The notes under the pieces were generated by a model, which was not told the DNA's origin, ran no database searches, and saw nothing but the letters and a program-made list of their open reading frames with translations. Position numbers and translations under genes: made by a program. From Glutamicibacter sp. PS (GTDB taxonomy: Bacteria > Actinomycetota > Actinomycetes > Actinomycetales > Micrococcaceae): DNA of 64,000 nucleotides. The stretch is taken from positions 1,420,971-1,484,970 of the forward strand of contig JANCMB010000001.1 in assembly GCA_031317595.1 (NCBI GenBank), given 5' to 3'. How positions within the stretch are numbered: the first letter of the stretch is position 1; every line of letters starts with the position of its first letter. This document shows, one piece after another, positions 27,359 through 35,908 of the stretch.

Positions 27359-28273
27359 CTAAACCTTCAGGTACCGCTTCAAGGTTATCACTGAAGAAAT
27401 TGTTGCTAAAACGATACCTAGAATGAGCAACCCGGGGGCTACAAACCAGACTTCGCCGGTTGAAATGAAGGCAATATCCGCGTTTCCAGCAGCTAGTTTG
27501 TCCTGAACGAGGAACTTCATCAGCAGCCAGAGAGTACCGGTGGCAAGAATCGCACCGATGACCGAAGCGATTACTCCTTCGATAACGAACGGTAACTGAA
27601 TCGTCGCCTTCGAGGCACCGACCAGACGCATGATGGTCGTTTCGAGGCGACGGTGCATGGCCGAGAGTTGAATCGTGGTGCCGGTTAGCAAGACGGCACA
27701 GGCAATCATCACAATGGCCACAATGGCAGCCGCTGCCGAAGCCACGCGGACAACTTGGAAGATCTTTTCAAGAAGTTCATGCTGGTCCAAGACCGTGTCG
27801 ACGCCATCCACAGTGGAAAAGGCCTCTTGAATAATTGGGTATTTTTCCGGATCCTGCAACGCGATGCGGAAAGACTCAGGGAGTTCAGCAGCCGTGACTT
27901 GATCGACGATCTCGGAATTCTTGAACTGGTCCTGGAAGTTCTTGAAAGCCTGCTCCTTGGACTCATACGCGTATTCCTTCACGTATGGAGCCATCTGCTC
28001 AGACTCGATCATTGCGCGAATATTATCGCGTTCTTCGTCGGTTACGGACTCGCCTTCGCAGTTCGGTGAACTGCTGTTGTCATCACACAGGTAGACCGCT
28101 ACTTCCATGCGGTCGTACCAGTAACCCTTCATCTGATTGATCTGGAGTTGCAACAGTACAGAAGCGCCAATGAAGGTCAGTGATACGAAGGTCACCAGTA
28201 CTACGGATACGACCATGACCACATTCTGGCGTAGCCCCTTGGCCGCTTCGCGGAGGATGAATCCCAGCCTCAC
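27359..28273 (-). CDS. ftsX: Cell-division permease-like protein FtsX
   Basis: The 304-residue protein has one N-terminal transmembrane helix, a large extracellular loop (about residues 45-175) with two Cys residues (CDDNSSSPNCEG) likely to form a disulfide, then three more helices of the FtsX fold. The extracellular loop is the part that contacts the cell-wall hydrolase. It pairs with FtsE, whose frame it overlaps by four bases. Confidence 0.94.
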   Translation of the reverse strand: MRLGFILREAAKGLRQNVVMVVSVVLVTFVSLTFIGASVLLQLQINQMKGYWYDRMEVAVYLCDDNSSSPNCEGESVTDEERDNIRAMIESEQMAPYVKEYAYESKEQAFKNFQDQFKNSEIVDQVTAAELPESFRIALQDPEKYPIIQEAFSTVDGVDTVLDQHELLEKIFQVVRVASAAAAIVAIVMIACAVLLTGTTIQLSAMHRRLETTIMRLVGASKATIQLPFVIEGVIASVIGAILATGTLWLLMKFLVQDKLAAGNADIAFISTGEVWFVAPGLLILGIVLATISSVITLKRYLKV

Positions 28274-29070
28274 TTGTCATCACCCTTCGTATCGTCAGCC
28301 TCTTCTTCGGTCGCCGTGTCCTCCGCCGCAGCTTCCTCGCCGAACAACAGTGCGCGCGTCCCGTCCGGGTTCACGACCGTAGTCATCTGCGTGTACAGCC
28401 CCTGGTTCTCATCGCGGATGATCTCACCACGGCTCAACTCAATCACACGGTGCCGGTACTCACTAACCAGCTCGTGCGCGTGCGTGGCCATCAAGACCGT
28501 CGTGCCGTTTTGGTTAATGCGATCAAGCACATTCATAACCTCGATGCTGTTCTTGCGATCGAGATTTCCCGTCGGCTCGTCAGCCAGCAGAATCGACGGT
28601 TTATTGACGATGGCACGGGCAATGCCTACACGCTGTTGCTCACCACCGGATAGTTCCGTTGGTTTACGACGTCCCTTGTCGGCAAGGCCAACCATCTTCA
28701 GTGCATCTGGCACACGATCGCGGATCTGCGCCCGTGAAGCCCCAATAACCTCCATGGCGAAGGCAACGTTGTCAAAAACCGTGCGTTCACGCAGCAGACG
28801 GAAGTCTTGGAAAACGAACCCGATGTCACGACGCAACTTAGGCACGCGACGGCTCGGGATACGGTTCAAGTTCTGCCCCGCCACGTAAACCGCGCCTTGG
28901 GTGGCGCGCTTTTCACGCAAGACAAGGCTCAGAAAGGTCGACTTGCCGGAGCCGGATTCGCCCACGAGGAATGCAAAGTCCCCGCGGTTGATTTCGATGG
29001 TCACGTCGTTCAACGCAGCCTGTGAGGCCTTTGCGTCGTAGACCATCGAGACATTCTCGAATTTAATCAT
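28270..29070 (-). CDS. ftsE: Cell-division ATPase FtsE
   Basis: This ABC ATPase of about 266 residues starts MIKFENVSMVYDAKASQAALN (an alternative ATG is four codons upstream at 29082). Walker A GESGSGKST, signature LSGGEQQR, Walker B ILLADEPTGNLDRKN and the switch His in MATHAHE are intact. An acidic, Ala/Glu-rich C-terminal tail extends past the usual FtsE length. With FtsX it converts ATP turnover into activation of the M23 hydrolase at the septum. Confidence 0.94.
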   Translation of the reverse strand: MIKFENVSMVYDAKASQAALNDVTIEINRGDFAFLVGESGSGKSTFLSLVLREKRATQGAVYVAGQNLNRIPSRRVPKLRRDIGFVFQDFRLLRERTVFDNVAFAMEVIGASRAQIRDRVPDALKMVGLADKGRRKPTELSGGEQQRVGIARAIVNKPSILLADEPTGNLDRKNSIEVMNVLDRINQNGTTVLMATHAHELVSEYRHRVIELSRGEIIRDENQGLYTQMTTVVNPDGTRALLFGEEAAAEDTATEEEADDTKGDDK

Positions 29071-29236
29071 GTCTTCAATCACTGGTTGAGGTCAGGGCGC
29101 GGACCCCACAACCGGCCGGCGTCGACTGGACATGGGGCACCAATCAATAGAACTTTATCGGCCGCGGCTCGCCTCGGGCCCTACCTTCCCGGTGTGTTGC
29201 ACGATTATTCCGTAGTCCACAGCTCCGCCCGGAAGG

Positions 29237-29866
29237 CTAAAACCGAAGCTCTGCTTCCGTCACAGAGCGTACTTGTTCCTCATCGACTTCGGGTGCAAGT
29301 TCAACAACTTGCAGGTGATCTCCCTTGATATCGAAGACTCCAAGGTCGGTGATAACCCGGTCGACAACGCCTCGTCCGGTTACCGGCAGAGTGCAATCAT
29401 GCACCAGTTTCGCCGACCCGTCCTTCGCCGAGTGTTCCATGAGGACGATCACACGGCCTGCCCCGTGCACAAGATCCATTGCTCCACCGGGTCCCTTGAC
29501 CATCTTTCCGGGAATCATCCAATTCGCCAGATCGCCGTTGGACGCGACCTGCATGGCGCCGAGGATCGCTGCGTCGATTTTTCCTCCGCGGATCATTGCG
29601 AAGCTCGTGGCTGAATCGAAAAAGCTCGCCCCCGGCAAGGTAGTCACCGTTTGCTTGCCAGCGTTGATGAGATCTGGGTCTACCTCGTCACGGCGAGGGA
29701 ACGGCCCGACCCCAAGTATTCCATTTTCCGACTGGAGTACTACGCTCACTTCCTCAGGCAAGAAATTCGGCACCATCGTGGGCATACCGATACCTAGGTT
29801 CACGTACCAACCATCCGCCAGCTCAAGTGCTGCCCTAGCTGCCATCTGTTCTCGGGTCCAAGCCAT
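29237..29866 (-). CDS. 3-oxoacid CoA-transferase, subunit B
   Basis: The 209-residue product has the catalytic Glu in the SENGILG motif near residue 46, with NLGIGMP before it and [10 protein letters not shown] later. Together with subunit A it transfers CoA from succinyl-CoA to acids such as acetoacetate or 3-oxoadipate. Which acid is used cannot be told, and no beta-ketoadipate genes are nearby. The ATG at 29866 lies four bases after the subunit A stop. Confidence 0.88.
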   Translation of the reverse strand: MAWTREQMAARAALELADGWYVNLGIGMPTMVPNFLPEEVSVVLQSENGILGVGPFPRRDEVDPDLINAGKQTVTTLPGASFFDSATSFAMIRGGKIDAAILGAMQVASNGDLANWMIPGKMVKGPGGAMDLVHGAGRVIVLMEHSAKDGSAKLVHDCTLPVTGRGVVDRVITDLGVFDIKGDHLQVVELAPEVDEEQVRSVTEAELRF

Positions 29867-29870
29867 GGGA

Positions 29871-30650
29871 TTAGTGCCCTTCCTCATCCGCGCGAACGGT
29901 CAGTTTCTCGATGGGTTTGGGGTGCATCCCAGCAACGTCAACGATTCTGTGCACAAACACACCGGGAAGATGGATTTGGGCCGGGTCCAATGTGCCTGCG
30001 GGGACCAGCTGCTCTACTTGAGCAATACATATGCGCCCTGCCATCGCGGCGGGAACCGAGAACTGGCCGGCAGCCTTGTTGAAAATCAAGTTTCCGTGCG
30101 TGTCGCCAACCGCTGCGTGCACAAGGGAAAAATCCGTGGTCAGCGCCTCTTCAAGCACATATTCGTGCTCGACTCCGCGGAATTCGAAGGACCTGACTTC
30201 CTTGGCCTCGCTGGCCTGTAGCACTGACCCGTCGGAGGCGTAGCGCTGCGGAAGGCCGCCTTCGGCCACGAGGGTTCCGACCCCGGTTCGGGTAAAGAAT
30301 GCGGGAATGCCGGCACCACCAGCACGAAGCTTTTCCGCCAAGGTACCTTGTGGAGTGAGAATTAGCTCGAGTTCACCACTGAGATACTGACGCTCGAATT
30401 CCTTGTTTTCGCCCACATAGCTGGCAGTGACCTTCGAAATCCTTTTTGCTGCCAGCAAGACGCCGAGTCCTAGATCGTCGGTGCCGCAGTTATTCGAGAC
30501 GATTGCAAGGTTCTTCACCCCGGAGTCCAGTAGTGCATCGATTAGTTCGGACGGATTTCCCGATAACCCGAAACCGCCCACCGCGATTGAGGATCCGTCG
30601 CCGATGTCCGCAACCGCGTGAGCCGCCGAAGGTGAGGTTTTATCTATCAT
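29871..30650 (-). CDS. 3-oxoacid CoA-transferase, subunit A
   Basis: The 259-residue product has the CoA-binding glycine stretch [14 protein letters not shown] near residue 24, [12 protein letters not shown], and [21 protein letters not shown], all typical of CoA-transferase subunit A. It precedes subunit B in a compact two-gene operon. The pair sits between ftsE and prfB, on the same strand as both, without obvious functional links to them. Confidence 0.9.
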   Translation of the reverse strand: MIDKTSPSAAHAVADIGDGSSIAVGGFGLSGNPSELIDALLDSGVKNLAIVSNNCGTDDLGLGVLLAAKRISKVTASYVGENKEFERQYLSGELELILTPQGTLAEKLRAGGAGIPAFFTRTGVGTLVAEGGLPQRYASDGSVLQASEAKEVRSFEFRGVEHEYVLEEALTTDFSLVHAAVGDTHGNLIFNKAAGQFSVPAAMAGRICIAQVEQLVPAGTLDPAQIHLPGVFVHRIVDVAGMHPKPIEKLTVRADEEGH

Positions 30651-30788
30651 TCCCGCTCTAGCTCCTTGTCAGGCGCATGCCACGAGGATCTCACGCGGCA
30701 CCTTTGCCTACTGGCTCATCCTAGAGCGCGGGCCACTGGGTTGTGAAGTACCTCACCCTAGCGTGGCTCGTCGCCGTCTTGTCGTCGA

Positions 30789-31904
30789 CTATTTTTCGGG
30801 ACGACGCTGCGTGGCGCGCCAGCGGATTCCGGCATCGATGAAGTCATCGAGCTCTCCGTCCAGTACCGCCTGCGCATTGCCAACCTCATGGTTGGTGCGT
30901 AGATCCTTGACCATTTGGAACGGGTTGAGAACATAGGAACGCATTTGATCGCCCCACGACGCCTTAACATCGCCCGCCAGTTCCTTCTTCTTCGCGTCTT
31001 CCTCCGCCTTCTTGAGCAAGAGCAAGCGCGACTGCAGGACGCGTAAGGCTGCGGCACGGTTCTGGATCTGCGACTTTTCGTTCTGCATCGATACCACCGT
31101 GCCGGTGGGAATGTGAGTCATACGAACTGCAGAATCGGTGGTGTTCACGGACTGGCCGCCAGGACCTGAAGAGCGGAACACGTCGACTCGAATCTCTGAT
31201 TCAGGAATTTCGATTGAGTCAGTAGATTCGATGAGCGGCACAACCTCAACGGCTGCGAAACTTGTCTGTCGTCGTCCCTGGTTATCGAATGGCGAAATCC
31301 GTACAAGTCGGTGCGTCCCAGCCTCGACCGATAGCGTGCCAAAGGCGTAAGGCTCGTCAATTTCAAAGGTCGCTGATTTGATGCCGGCTTCTTCGGCATA
31401 GGACGTGTCCATAATCTGCGCTTTGTATCCCCGCTTCTCGGCCCAGCGAATGTACATGCGCAATAGCATTTCCGCGAAGTCTGCGGCGTCGACTCCACCA
31501 GCGCCCGAGCGAATGGTGATCACTGCCCCACGCGCATCAAATTCCCCGTTAAGTAGAGTGACGACTTCGAGATCGGCAAGTGCTTTGGCAATCGAGGCCA
31601 GCTCCGACTCCGCTTCGGCCAGCGAGTCTGCATCGTCTTCTAGCTCGGCCAATTCAACGAGCACTTCCAGATCGTCAATGCGCGTAGAGATTTTCTGAAG
31701 ACGTTCGAGTTCCGACTGCCGGTGCGACAGCTTACTCGTCACGGCCTGTGCTGCGGCCGGGTTATCCCACAGGTCCGGTGCACCAGCTTCCTCGGAAAGC
31801 ATTGCGATGTCGGCTTTCATTTGTGCGACGTCACTTACTTCTTCAATGGAAGCGTATGTTGCACGTAGTGCGCGGATCTCAGCGGGAAAATCAGTATGTG
31901 CCAT
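30789..31904 (-). CDS. prfB: Peptide chain release factor 2
   Basis: The 371-residue factor contains the stop-codon-reading SPF motif in [14 protein letters not shown] and the universal GGQ in [17 protein letters not shown]. It releases peptides at UGA and UAA. The reading frame is continuous from MAHTDF, so the programmed +1 frameshift that controls prfB in many bacteria is absent, as is usual in actinobacteria. Confidence 0.96.
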   Translation of the reverse strand: MAHTDFPAEIRALRATYASIEEVSDVAQMKADIAMLSEEAGAPDLWDNPAAAQAVTSKLSHRQSELERLQKISTRIDDLEVLVELAELEDDADSLAEAESELASIAKALADLEVVTLLNGEFDARGAVITIRSGAGGVDAADFAEMLLRMYIRWAEKRGYKAQIMDTSYAEEAGIKSATFEIDEPYAFGTLSVEAGTHRLVRISPFDNQGRRQTSFAAVEVVPLIESTDSIEIPESEIRVDVFRSSGPGGQSVNTTDSAVRMTHIPTGTVVSMQNEKSQIQNRAAALRVLQSRLLLLKKAEEDAKKKELAGDVKASWGDQMRSYVLNPFQMVKDLRTNHEVGNAQAVLDGELDDFIDAGIRWRATQRRPEK

Positions 31905-31966
31905 GGTCTTTATAGACTACGCCATCTGTCCCGACGCCTACTTACTCGCACACTTTTGCGTAGTGT

Positions 31967-32434
31967 TCATCGAGAGAGGATGGAGCGTGCGCTGCTGGCG
32001 ACGCTGATCGGTATCCCGTCAGGAATGATCCACCCGACGATGGGCGGCGAGACACTGGTACCTAAGTGCAAGGTCGCGCCCTGCCGATCACTACTGAGCA
32101 CGACCGACTTGATATGAAGTCCGGCAAAGCGATCGGGCGCGTGAACGTCGGACAAGTACGTTGAAGCCGCCTGCTGTACTTGAGTGCCCGATAGCACCAA
32201 CTGTGCCCCTTGCTCATCGGTGTGAAACTCGAACTCGTCAACGGCGGCTACCACTGCTGAGTCGGCGAGCGCCAGCAGTTGGCGGGCTTTGAGGTTTACC
32301 GCGGCTGCTGCCATGACGGCGGAAATAACAAGCAGGGTGACTGCTGTGAGCCCTATGGCAAGAACCATGCTCTGGCCCGAATCCTGCGTCCACCGAGCAC
32401 GCCACTGCCCAACTACTGAAGGCCGGTTACCCAT
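31967..32434 (-). CDS. TadG-like pilus assembly / secreted helicase-like Flp protein
   Basis: 155 residues from ATG 32434, with one N-terminal transmembrane helix after a short basic start (WTQDSGQSMVLAIGLTAVTLL). The GQSMVLAIGLTAV pattern resembles the prepilin-like N-terminus of TadG/Rv3660-cluster pilus proteins. The rest is an exported domain without known motifs. The ATG lies inside the last codons of the upstream gene (8-base overlap), so it is translated as part of the Tad unit. Confidence 0.65.
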   Translation of the reverse strand: MGNRPSVVGQWRARWTQDSGQSMVLAIGLTAVTLLVISAVMAAAAVNLKARQLLALADSAVVAAVDEFEFHTDEQGAQLVLSGTQVQQAASTYLSDVHAPDRFAGLHIKSVVLSSDRQGATLHLGTSVSPPIVGWIIPDGIPISVASSARSILSR

Positions 32435-32882
32435 AGAGATCCACCCGTTGCGTGGAGGTTGAATCAACGTAGGCGATCGAGGCGTTACTGAAGCCTTCGA
32501 GGAAGGGTAACGGGACCGCAATTTCGACATGGATTGTCGCTGTACTTCCGGGTTGTAGGCAGCCCGGCTCGCAGCTGATCGACACTTCGTGTCCACTCAG
32601 CCCGAAATTTTCCATCGTTCGATCTGCGGCGCCGTGGGCACGGGCCTGTCCCTCAGCGGGAGTTGTTGCCCCGACGAAGGCTTTGGCAGCGTGGTCGGCG
32701 GCACCGGTCACGGCGTAGCTCGCAGCCTGTATTGCGCCCGCGGTCAGCACCGCATACACCATAGGGATCATGAGCACTGTGGAAACAAAGATGAACTCCA
32801 CAAGCGAACTCCCTTGGTCGTCGTGGACTCTCGACTGTCCCCCGCGCATGAGTTTGGCTACCGCTTGGTGGAGTCTATTCAT
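32427..32882 (-). CDS. TadE-like pilus minor subunit
   Basis: 151 residues from ATG 32882. After a basic stretch comes the TadE signature DQGSSLVEFIFVSTVLMIPMV (about residues 19-39), where the Glu follows the prepilin-like cleavage region. The exported part contains one Cys pair (SCEPGC). It overlaps both neighbours by eight bases. The frame continues upstream to 33110 but that is the shadow of the next TadE gene. It likely contributes to Flp-type pili or a related envelope machine. Confidence 0.75.
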   Translation of the reverse strand: MNRLHQAVAKLMRGGQSRVHDDQGSSLVEFIFVSTVLMIPMVYAVLTAGAIQAASYAVTGAADHAAKAFVGATTPAEGQARAHGAADRTMENFGLSGHEVSISCEPGCLQPGSTATIHVEIAVPLPFLEGFSNASIAYVDSTSTQRVDLYG

Positions 32883-33267
32883 AGCGCACCGCTTGTCCTT
32901 TAGCCGTGATCTCCCAGCCGTTCGGCACCAGCCCGAGGAGCGGTGCTTGACTGTGTACCGTAACAACAACCAGCGTTTCCCCCGCGAGCGACTGTTGCTC
33001 GACGCTAATGTCAGTGGCGAAACCGGAATGTAGCGAGTTTGCGATGAGATTCGCCGTGCGCTGACGGGCATCAACGACTTCTCGGTTCGCGAGTGCTCCA
33101 AAATGCGCACCGTTTGAGGCGGCGTCGATTAGCGTATTGCGCACGTGAATGATCAGCGCCAGCTGGATAATGCTAAAGCTCAGCAGCAGTAGCAAGGCAC
33201 TGACCATCACGAACTCGGCGACAGCCGAACCATCCTCTGCATTGGTTCGGCGGACCCAGTCGGACAT
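32875..33267 (-). CDS. TadE-family pilus minor subunit
   Basis: 130 residues. DGSAVAEFVMVSALLLLLSFSIIQLA is the TadE N-terminal helix with its conserved Glu; an exported domain follows. The ATG directly abuts the stop codon of the small pilin-like gene upstream (TAA-ATG). This is the best-matching member of the Tad set here. Confidence 0.82.
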   Translation of the reverse strand: MSDWVRRTNAEDGSAVAEFVMVSALLLLLSFSIIQLALIIHVRNTLIDAASNGAHFGALANREVVDARQRTANLIANSLHSGFATDISVEQQSLAGETLVVVTVHSQAPLLGLVPNGWEITAKGQAVRYE

Positions 33268-33393
33268 TTAACCCAGACCGGAAACCCGGTCGATCGCCTG
33301 GTTGAAGAGATCAGCCAACCGAGGACCTGCCACCGCCAAGAGCGCGGCCACCAAAACGGCGGACATCAGTATGACCATGCCCTTAGTGCTCAA
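33268..33393 (-). CDS. Short Flp-pilin-like peptide, possibly 5'-truncated
   Basis: From a TTG at 33393 (or ATG 33378) the frame gives 41 (or 36) residues: a single hydrophobic helix (MVILMSAVLVAALLAVAG) followed by PRLADLFNQAIDRVSGLG. The LFN end resembles Flp pilins. There is no processing site, no good ribosome site, and an in-frame stop lies just upstream at about 33412. It may be a complete tiny pilin or the tail of a pilin gene broken by the mobile DNA that starts here. Confidence 0.5.
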   Translation of the reverse strand: MSTKGMVILMSAVLVAALLAVAGPRLADLFNQAIDRVSGLG

Positions 33394-33441
33394 GTAGCAA
33401 TGAGGTGCGGTTCACGAATATGTCTATGCGCCGATTGCTAC
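33394..33441. repeat. 8-bp inverted repeat at the Tad/mobile-DNA border
   Basis: GTAGCAAT at 33394-33401 is matched by ATTGCTAC at 33434-33441, 32 bases apart. The pair starts one base from the putative TTG start of the pilin-like gene and marks where recognisable host genes end. It could be a regulator site or part of an attachment site. Confidence 0.35.
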
Positions 33442-33579
33442 TCGACGTAGTTCTTCGTTGCTCGAAGCTGCCGAAAAGGACAACCGGGGCTAGATGAAGC
33501 CAACGGTCGCAGAATCATCAGTTGCCAGTGTCTGCTTGCCCGCTCTCGCGACGCGCTCAAAACCTCTGACGAGAAGAAC

Positions 33580-34140
33580 CTACGATCTACGCAACTCTTT
33601 CTCTATTCTCTTTGCCTCCCGCAGCCGGGCAATTTCCGGCCCGATTACTTTCTGGTCCAGTTTTCTCCGAAGTCCAATGTTCCACCACCTGGGGCCCGTA
33701 GCTCGTGCCAGCCGCCCGACAACCAGTTCCCTGGTTTCATGCCAACGAGATTCAAGCTTCCAATCTTCCCCTGTTCCAGGTTTACTGCCATATTTGTGCT
33801 GCTGGCTAATCGCCATGTAGAAGTCAACCGCCGCCGATGCATGTTCATTGCAGTACGTGAACGATTTCCAATCCGTCGTTAGTTCAAGTCGTCTCAAATC
33901 CAGCACCAGATCATCTTTGAGCTTCTCCATCTTGGCGTACTTCTCTTCCAAGGTCATCGACTCCGCCTGCGGCGACCAATTATTGTAAAGCTCCGCAAGC
34001 GCCTGCGAAACAAATAATAGGTGAGCGACCAACTCGCGCATCGACGCCCGACTCTGCGACCTGAAATTCCAGAGAACGGCAATAAACCCGACCACGCCAC
34101 CTACGAGCGCGCCACACACGCCAGACCAGAATTCATTCAT
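33580..34140 (-). CDS. Membrane-anchored protein of unknown function
   Basis: 186 residues. MNEFWSGVCGALVGGVVGFIAVLWNF is one N-terminal transmembrane helix; the rest is predicted to be helical and cytoplasmic, rich in Trp, Glu and Lys. The region is less GC-rich than the chromosome on the left. It reads as one gene on its own, between the Tad set and the toxin-antitoxin pair. One-helix proteins at prophage edges are often exclusion or defence factors, but nothing in the sequence proves that here. Confidence 0.6.
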   Translation of the reverse strand: MNEFWSGVCGALVGGVVGFIAVLWNFRSQSRASMRELVAHLLFVSQALAELYNNWSPQAESMTLEEKYAKMEKLKDDLVLDLRRLELTTDWKSFTYCNEHASAAVDFYMAISQQHKYGSKPGTGEDWKLESRWHETRELVVGRLARATGPRWWNIGLRRKLDQKVIGPEIARLREAKRIEKELRRS

Positions 34141-34465
34141 TCATTGGTTCTATCACGCTCAAGACACTGTTCTGCACACGAGTCACTCCACCAATCATCC
34201 ACCGGCGCAACCAGCCCCTCGTCTCGCCCCGATACGCGCAAATAAGCCGCCCTCGACGTCAGCCGTCAACTACTTTGTTCGTTATCTCGGCCACTCGTTG
34301 TTGCTCACTTGTCGGACGCGCGCCTATAGTTGTGCCCAAAGGACCTCTGAGGATACGCGTATTCTCGGGCTTTGGGGACAAAGTCGCCTAATGCTCCTAG
34401 CGGTCTTACTTTTTTAATTGAACAGCCGCAATGCACATCACTACCTCGGGAAGGACCGGCGCAAC
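34141..34465. other. Intergenic region upstream of panA
   Basis: About 325 bases with no convincing gene. It is the space between two divergent genes and probably holds both promoters. I found no tRNA and no clear direct repeats. The T-run near 34410 may be a terminator remnant. Confidence 0.4.
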
Positions 34466-34915
34466 ATGGCATCTGTACATGACGTAGCAGCTTATATCCT
34501 CGAGACGTGCGGCGACATGACCACCATGAAGTTACAGAAACTTTGCTATTACTCACAGGGTTGGTCCCTCGCCTGGGACGGCGAGCCGCTGTACCGCGAA
34601 TCAATTGAAGCCTGGGCCAACGGCCCAGTTACCGTCGATCTATACCGTGCTCACAGAGGTAAGTTCCGCGTTAGCGCGTCCGACCTTGAGCAGGGAAATT
34701 CTTCAATCCTTAGTGACAATGAGAAAGAAACCATTGATGCCGTACTGGATGCCTATGCGCACCTGAGCGGGCAGCAATTGAGCAACAAGACCCACTCAGA
34801 ACGCCCGTGGCTGGAAGCTCGCGGAACGCTCGCCGACGGCGAGCGTTCGTCGACCATTGTCGATCTGGAGTCAATGCAGGACTTCTTCGGAGGCCTCGCT
34901 TCCTCGGCTTCATAG
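34466..34915 (+). CDS. panA: Panacea-domain antitoxin (PanA/SocA, DUF4065)
   Basis: 149 residues from ATG 34466 with a GGAAGGA site upstream. It has the family landmarks MTTMKLQKLCYYSQGWSLAW, GEPLYRESIEAWANGPV and ELYRAHRG-like VDLYRAHRG. Panacea domains neutralise many unrelated toxins, and genes encoding them lie directly next to the toxin. Here a second gene starts seven bases downstream. The antitoxin is expected to bind and inhibit that partner. The N-terminal MASVHDVAAYILETCGDM aligns with other SocA/PanA proteins. Confidence 0.85.
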   Translation: MASVHDVAAYILETCGDMTTMKLQKLCYYSQGWSLAWDGEPLYRESIEAWANGPVTVDLYRAHRGKFRVSASDLEQGNSSILSDNEKETIDAVLDAYAHLSGQQLSNKTHSERPWLEARGTLADGERSSTIVDLESMQDFFGGLASSAS

Positions 34916-34922
34916 AGTTTCC

Positions 34923-35408
34923 GTGGCCCGCAATAGAAAAAACCTAGGTAAGCAATCAGCTGGAAAGATTGCTAAGCACCTAGATCCTGCTTTAGCATCG
35001 ACCGATAAACGATCGATCCCCACACAAACTTCCAACGAAAATTGGTATCACGAAAATTTTCGATGGTCCCAACGGTCTATGGACCATGACTACTGCGGTG
35101 GATGGGACTGGAACCTGAATGCGAAAGAAGCTCGCTTAATCCTGCAGACTTTGGAGGAGATGTCTCAAAAGACTTGGAAGGAGATCTCCCAAGAGGTTGC
35201 TGGCAAGAAAGGTAGAGCCAAGTCTCACTCGCAATCGATCGAAGAAATCGCGGATGAAGCTAGAAAACGTCTTCCTGACCTGCAAGTCGAAGCCGAAGAG
35301 CTCTATCGAATCAGGCTTGGTTACTCGGAACGCTTGTGGGGGTTTCGCATCAACGGTTGCTTTCACATTCTCTGGTTCGATCGAAACCACAAAATCTATG
35401 CAGACTAG
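34923..35408 (+). CDS. Probable PanA-neutralised toxin
   Basis: 161 residues from GTG 34923, seven bases after the panA stop. The C-terminal LWGFRINGCFHILWFDRNHKIY looks like the beta-strand end of a small mRNA-cutting-type fold (FxILWxDxxHxxY pattern). It is preceded by a helical region with DYCGGWDWNLNAKEARLILQTL. Lys/Gln-rich residues at the N-terminus are probably flexible. Context (directly downstream of a Panacea gene) makes a toxin role likely. Enzyme activity is not shown. A longer frame to 34857 overlaps panA and is not the start. Confidence 0.72.
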   Translation: MARNRKNLGKQSAGKIAKHLDPALASTDKRSIPTQTSNENWYHENFRWSQRSMDHDYCGGWDWNLNAKEARLILQTLEEMSQKTWKEISQEVAGKKGRAKSHSQSIEEIADEARKRLPDLQVEAEELYRIRLGYSERLWGFRINGCFHILWFDRNHKIYAD

Positions 35409-35420
35409 CCCCTAACACGC

Positions 35421-35459
35421 CGAAGCCCGCCCACCTCGTAATGAGGTGGGCGGGCTTCG
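35421..35459. terminator. Strong bidirectional terminator
   Basis: A perfect 17-bp stem (35421-35437 with 35443-35459) closes on a five-base loop. It separates the plus-strand toxin-antitoxin pair from the minus-strand phage lysis genes and should stop both transcripts. It is also a plausible border between accessory DNA and the prophage proper. Confidence 0.9.
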
Positions 35460-35542
35460 TTACGTGGTGCCAGGGCCGGACGGTGCCATGGATTGCCCGG
35501 CCCCGGCGGTGCCGTGGTCTCACCCCGCCACGGCGCGGGGGT

Positions 35543-35896
35543 CTAGTGGTGGGTGTACTCGCCACCCACGTCCGGGTCGGTCTTCTCGAGCTCGGCGAAC
35601 TGCACCCCGCTGGCCAGCGGGTCATTCGCGTCACGCAGCGCGTCGATGTGCTTGATGATCGCCGAATAGACCAGTTGCTGCAGGCCATACACGGCTAGGA
35701 ACGCGGCCAGCAGGCCCATGCCGGTCAGCGCTCCGGTCACGACCGTGTACACCACCGCGATCGCCAAGGAAATCACGATCGGCAACGCGACCTTCAGAGT
35801 CTGCGGCCAATCACGGGTCTTGCGCCACTGGATGACCGCCGGCGAAGCGAGGGTGAAAGCCGCAGCAATCGCGGCCATGAGGATGTCAGTTTCCAA
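35543..35896 (-). CDS. Phage holin
   Basis: 117 residues with three hydrophobic segments (MAAIAAAFTLASPAVI, VALPIVISLAIAVVYTVV and GLLAAFLAVYGLQQLVY) and a charged C-terminus, the usual holin plan. It lies directly downstream of the endolysin gene, the last gene of the late operon. Its role would be to open the membrane at a set time so the lysin reaches the wall. Confidence 0.75.
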   Translation of the reverse strand: METDILMAAIAAAFTLASPAVIQWRKTRDWPQTLKVALPIVISLAIAVVYTVVTGALTGMGLLAAFLAVYGLQQLVYSAIIKHIDALRDANDPLASGVQFAELEKTDPDVGGEYTHH

Positions 35897-35908
35897 AGGG
35901 GTTCTCCT

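Noticed and set aside
30789-31904. Programmed frameshift in prfB
   Set aside because: The reading frame is continuous; no internal stop or slippery site is present.
33494-33820. 108-codon plus-strand frame
   Set aside because: Opposite the better-supported membrane-protein gene and without a start signal.
34141-35542. tRNA gene as integration target
   Set aside because: No cloverleaf-like sequence found in this strip by reading.
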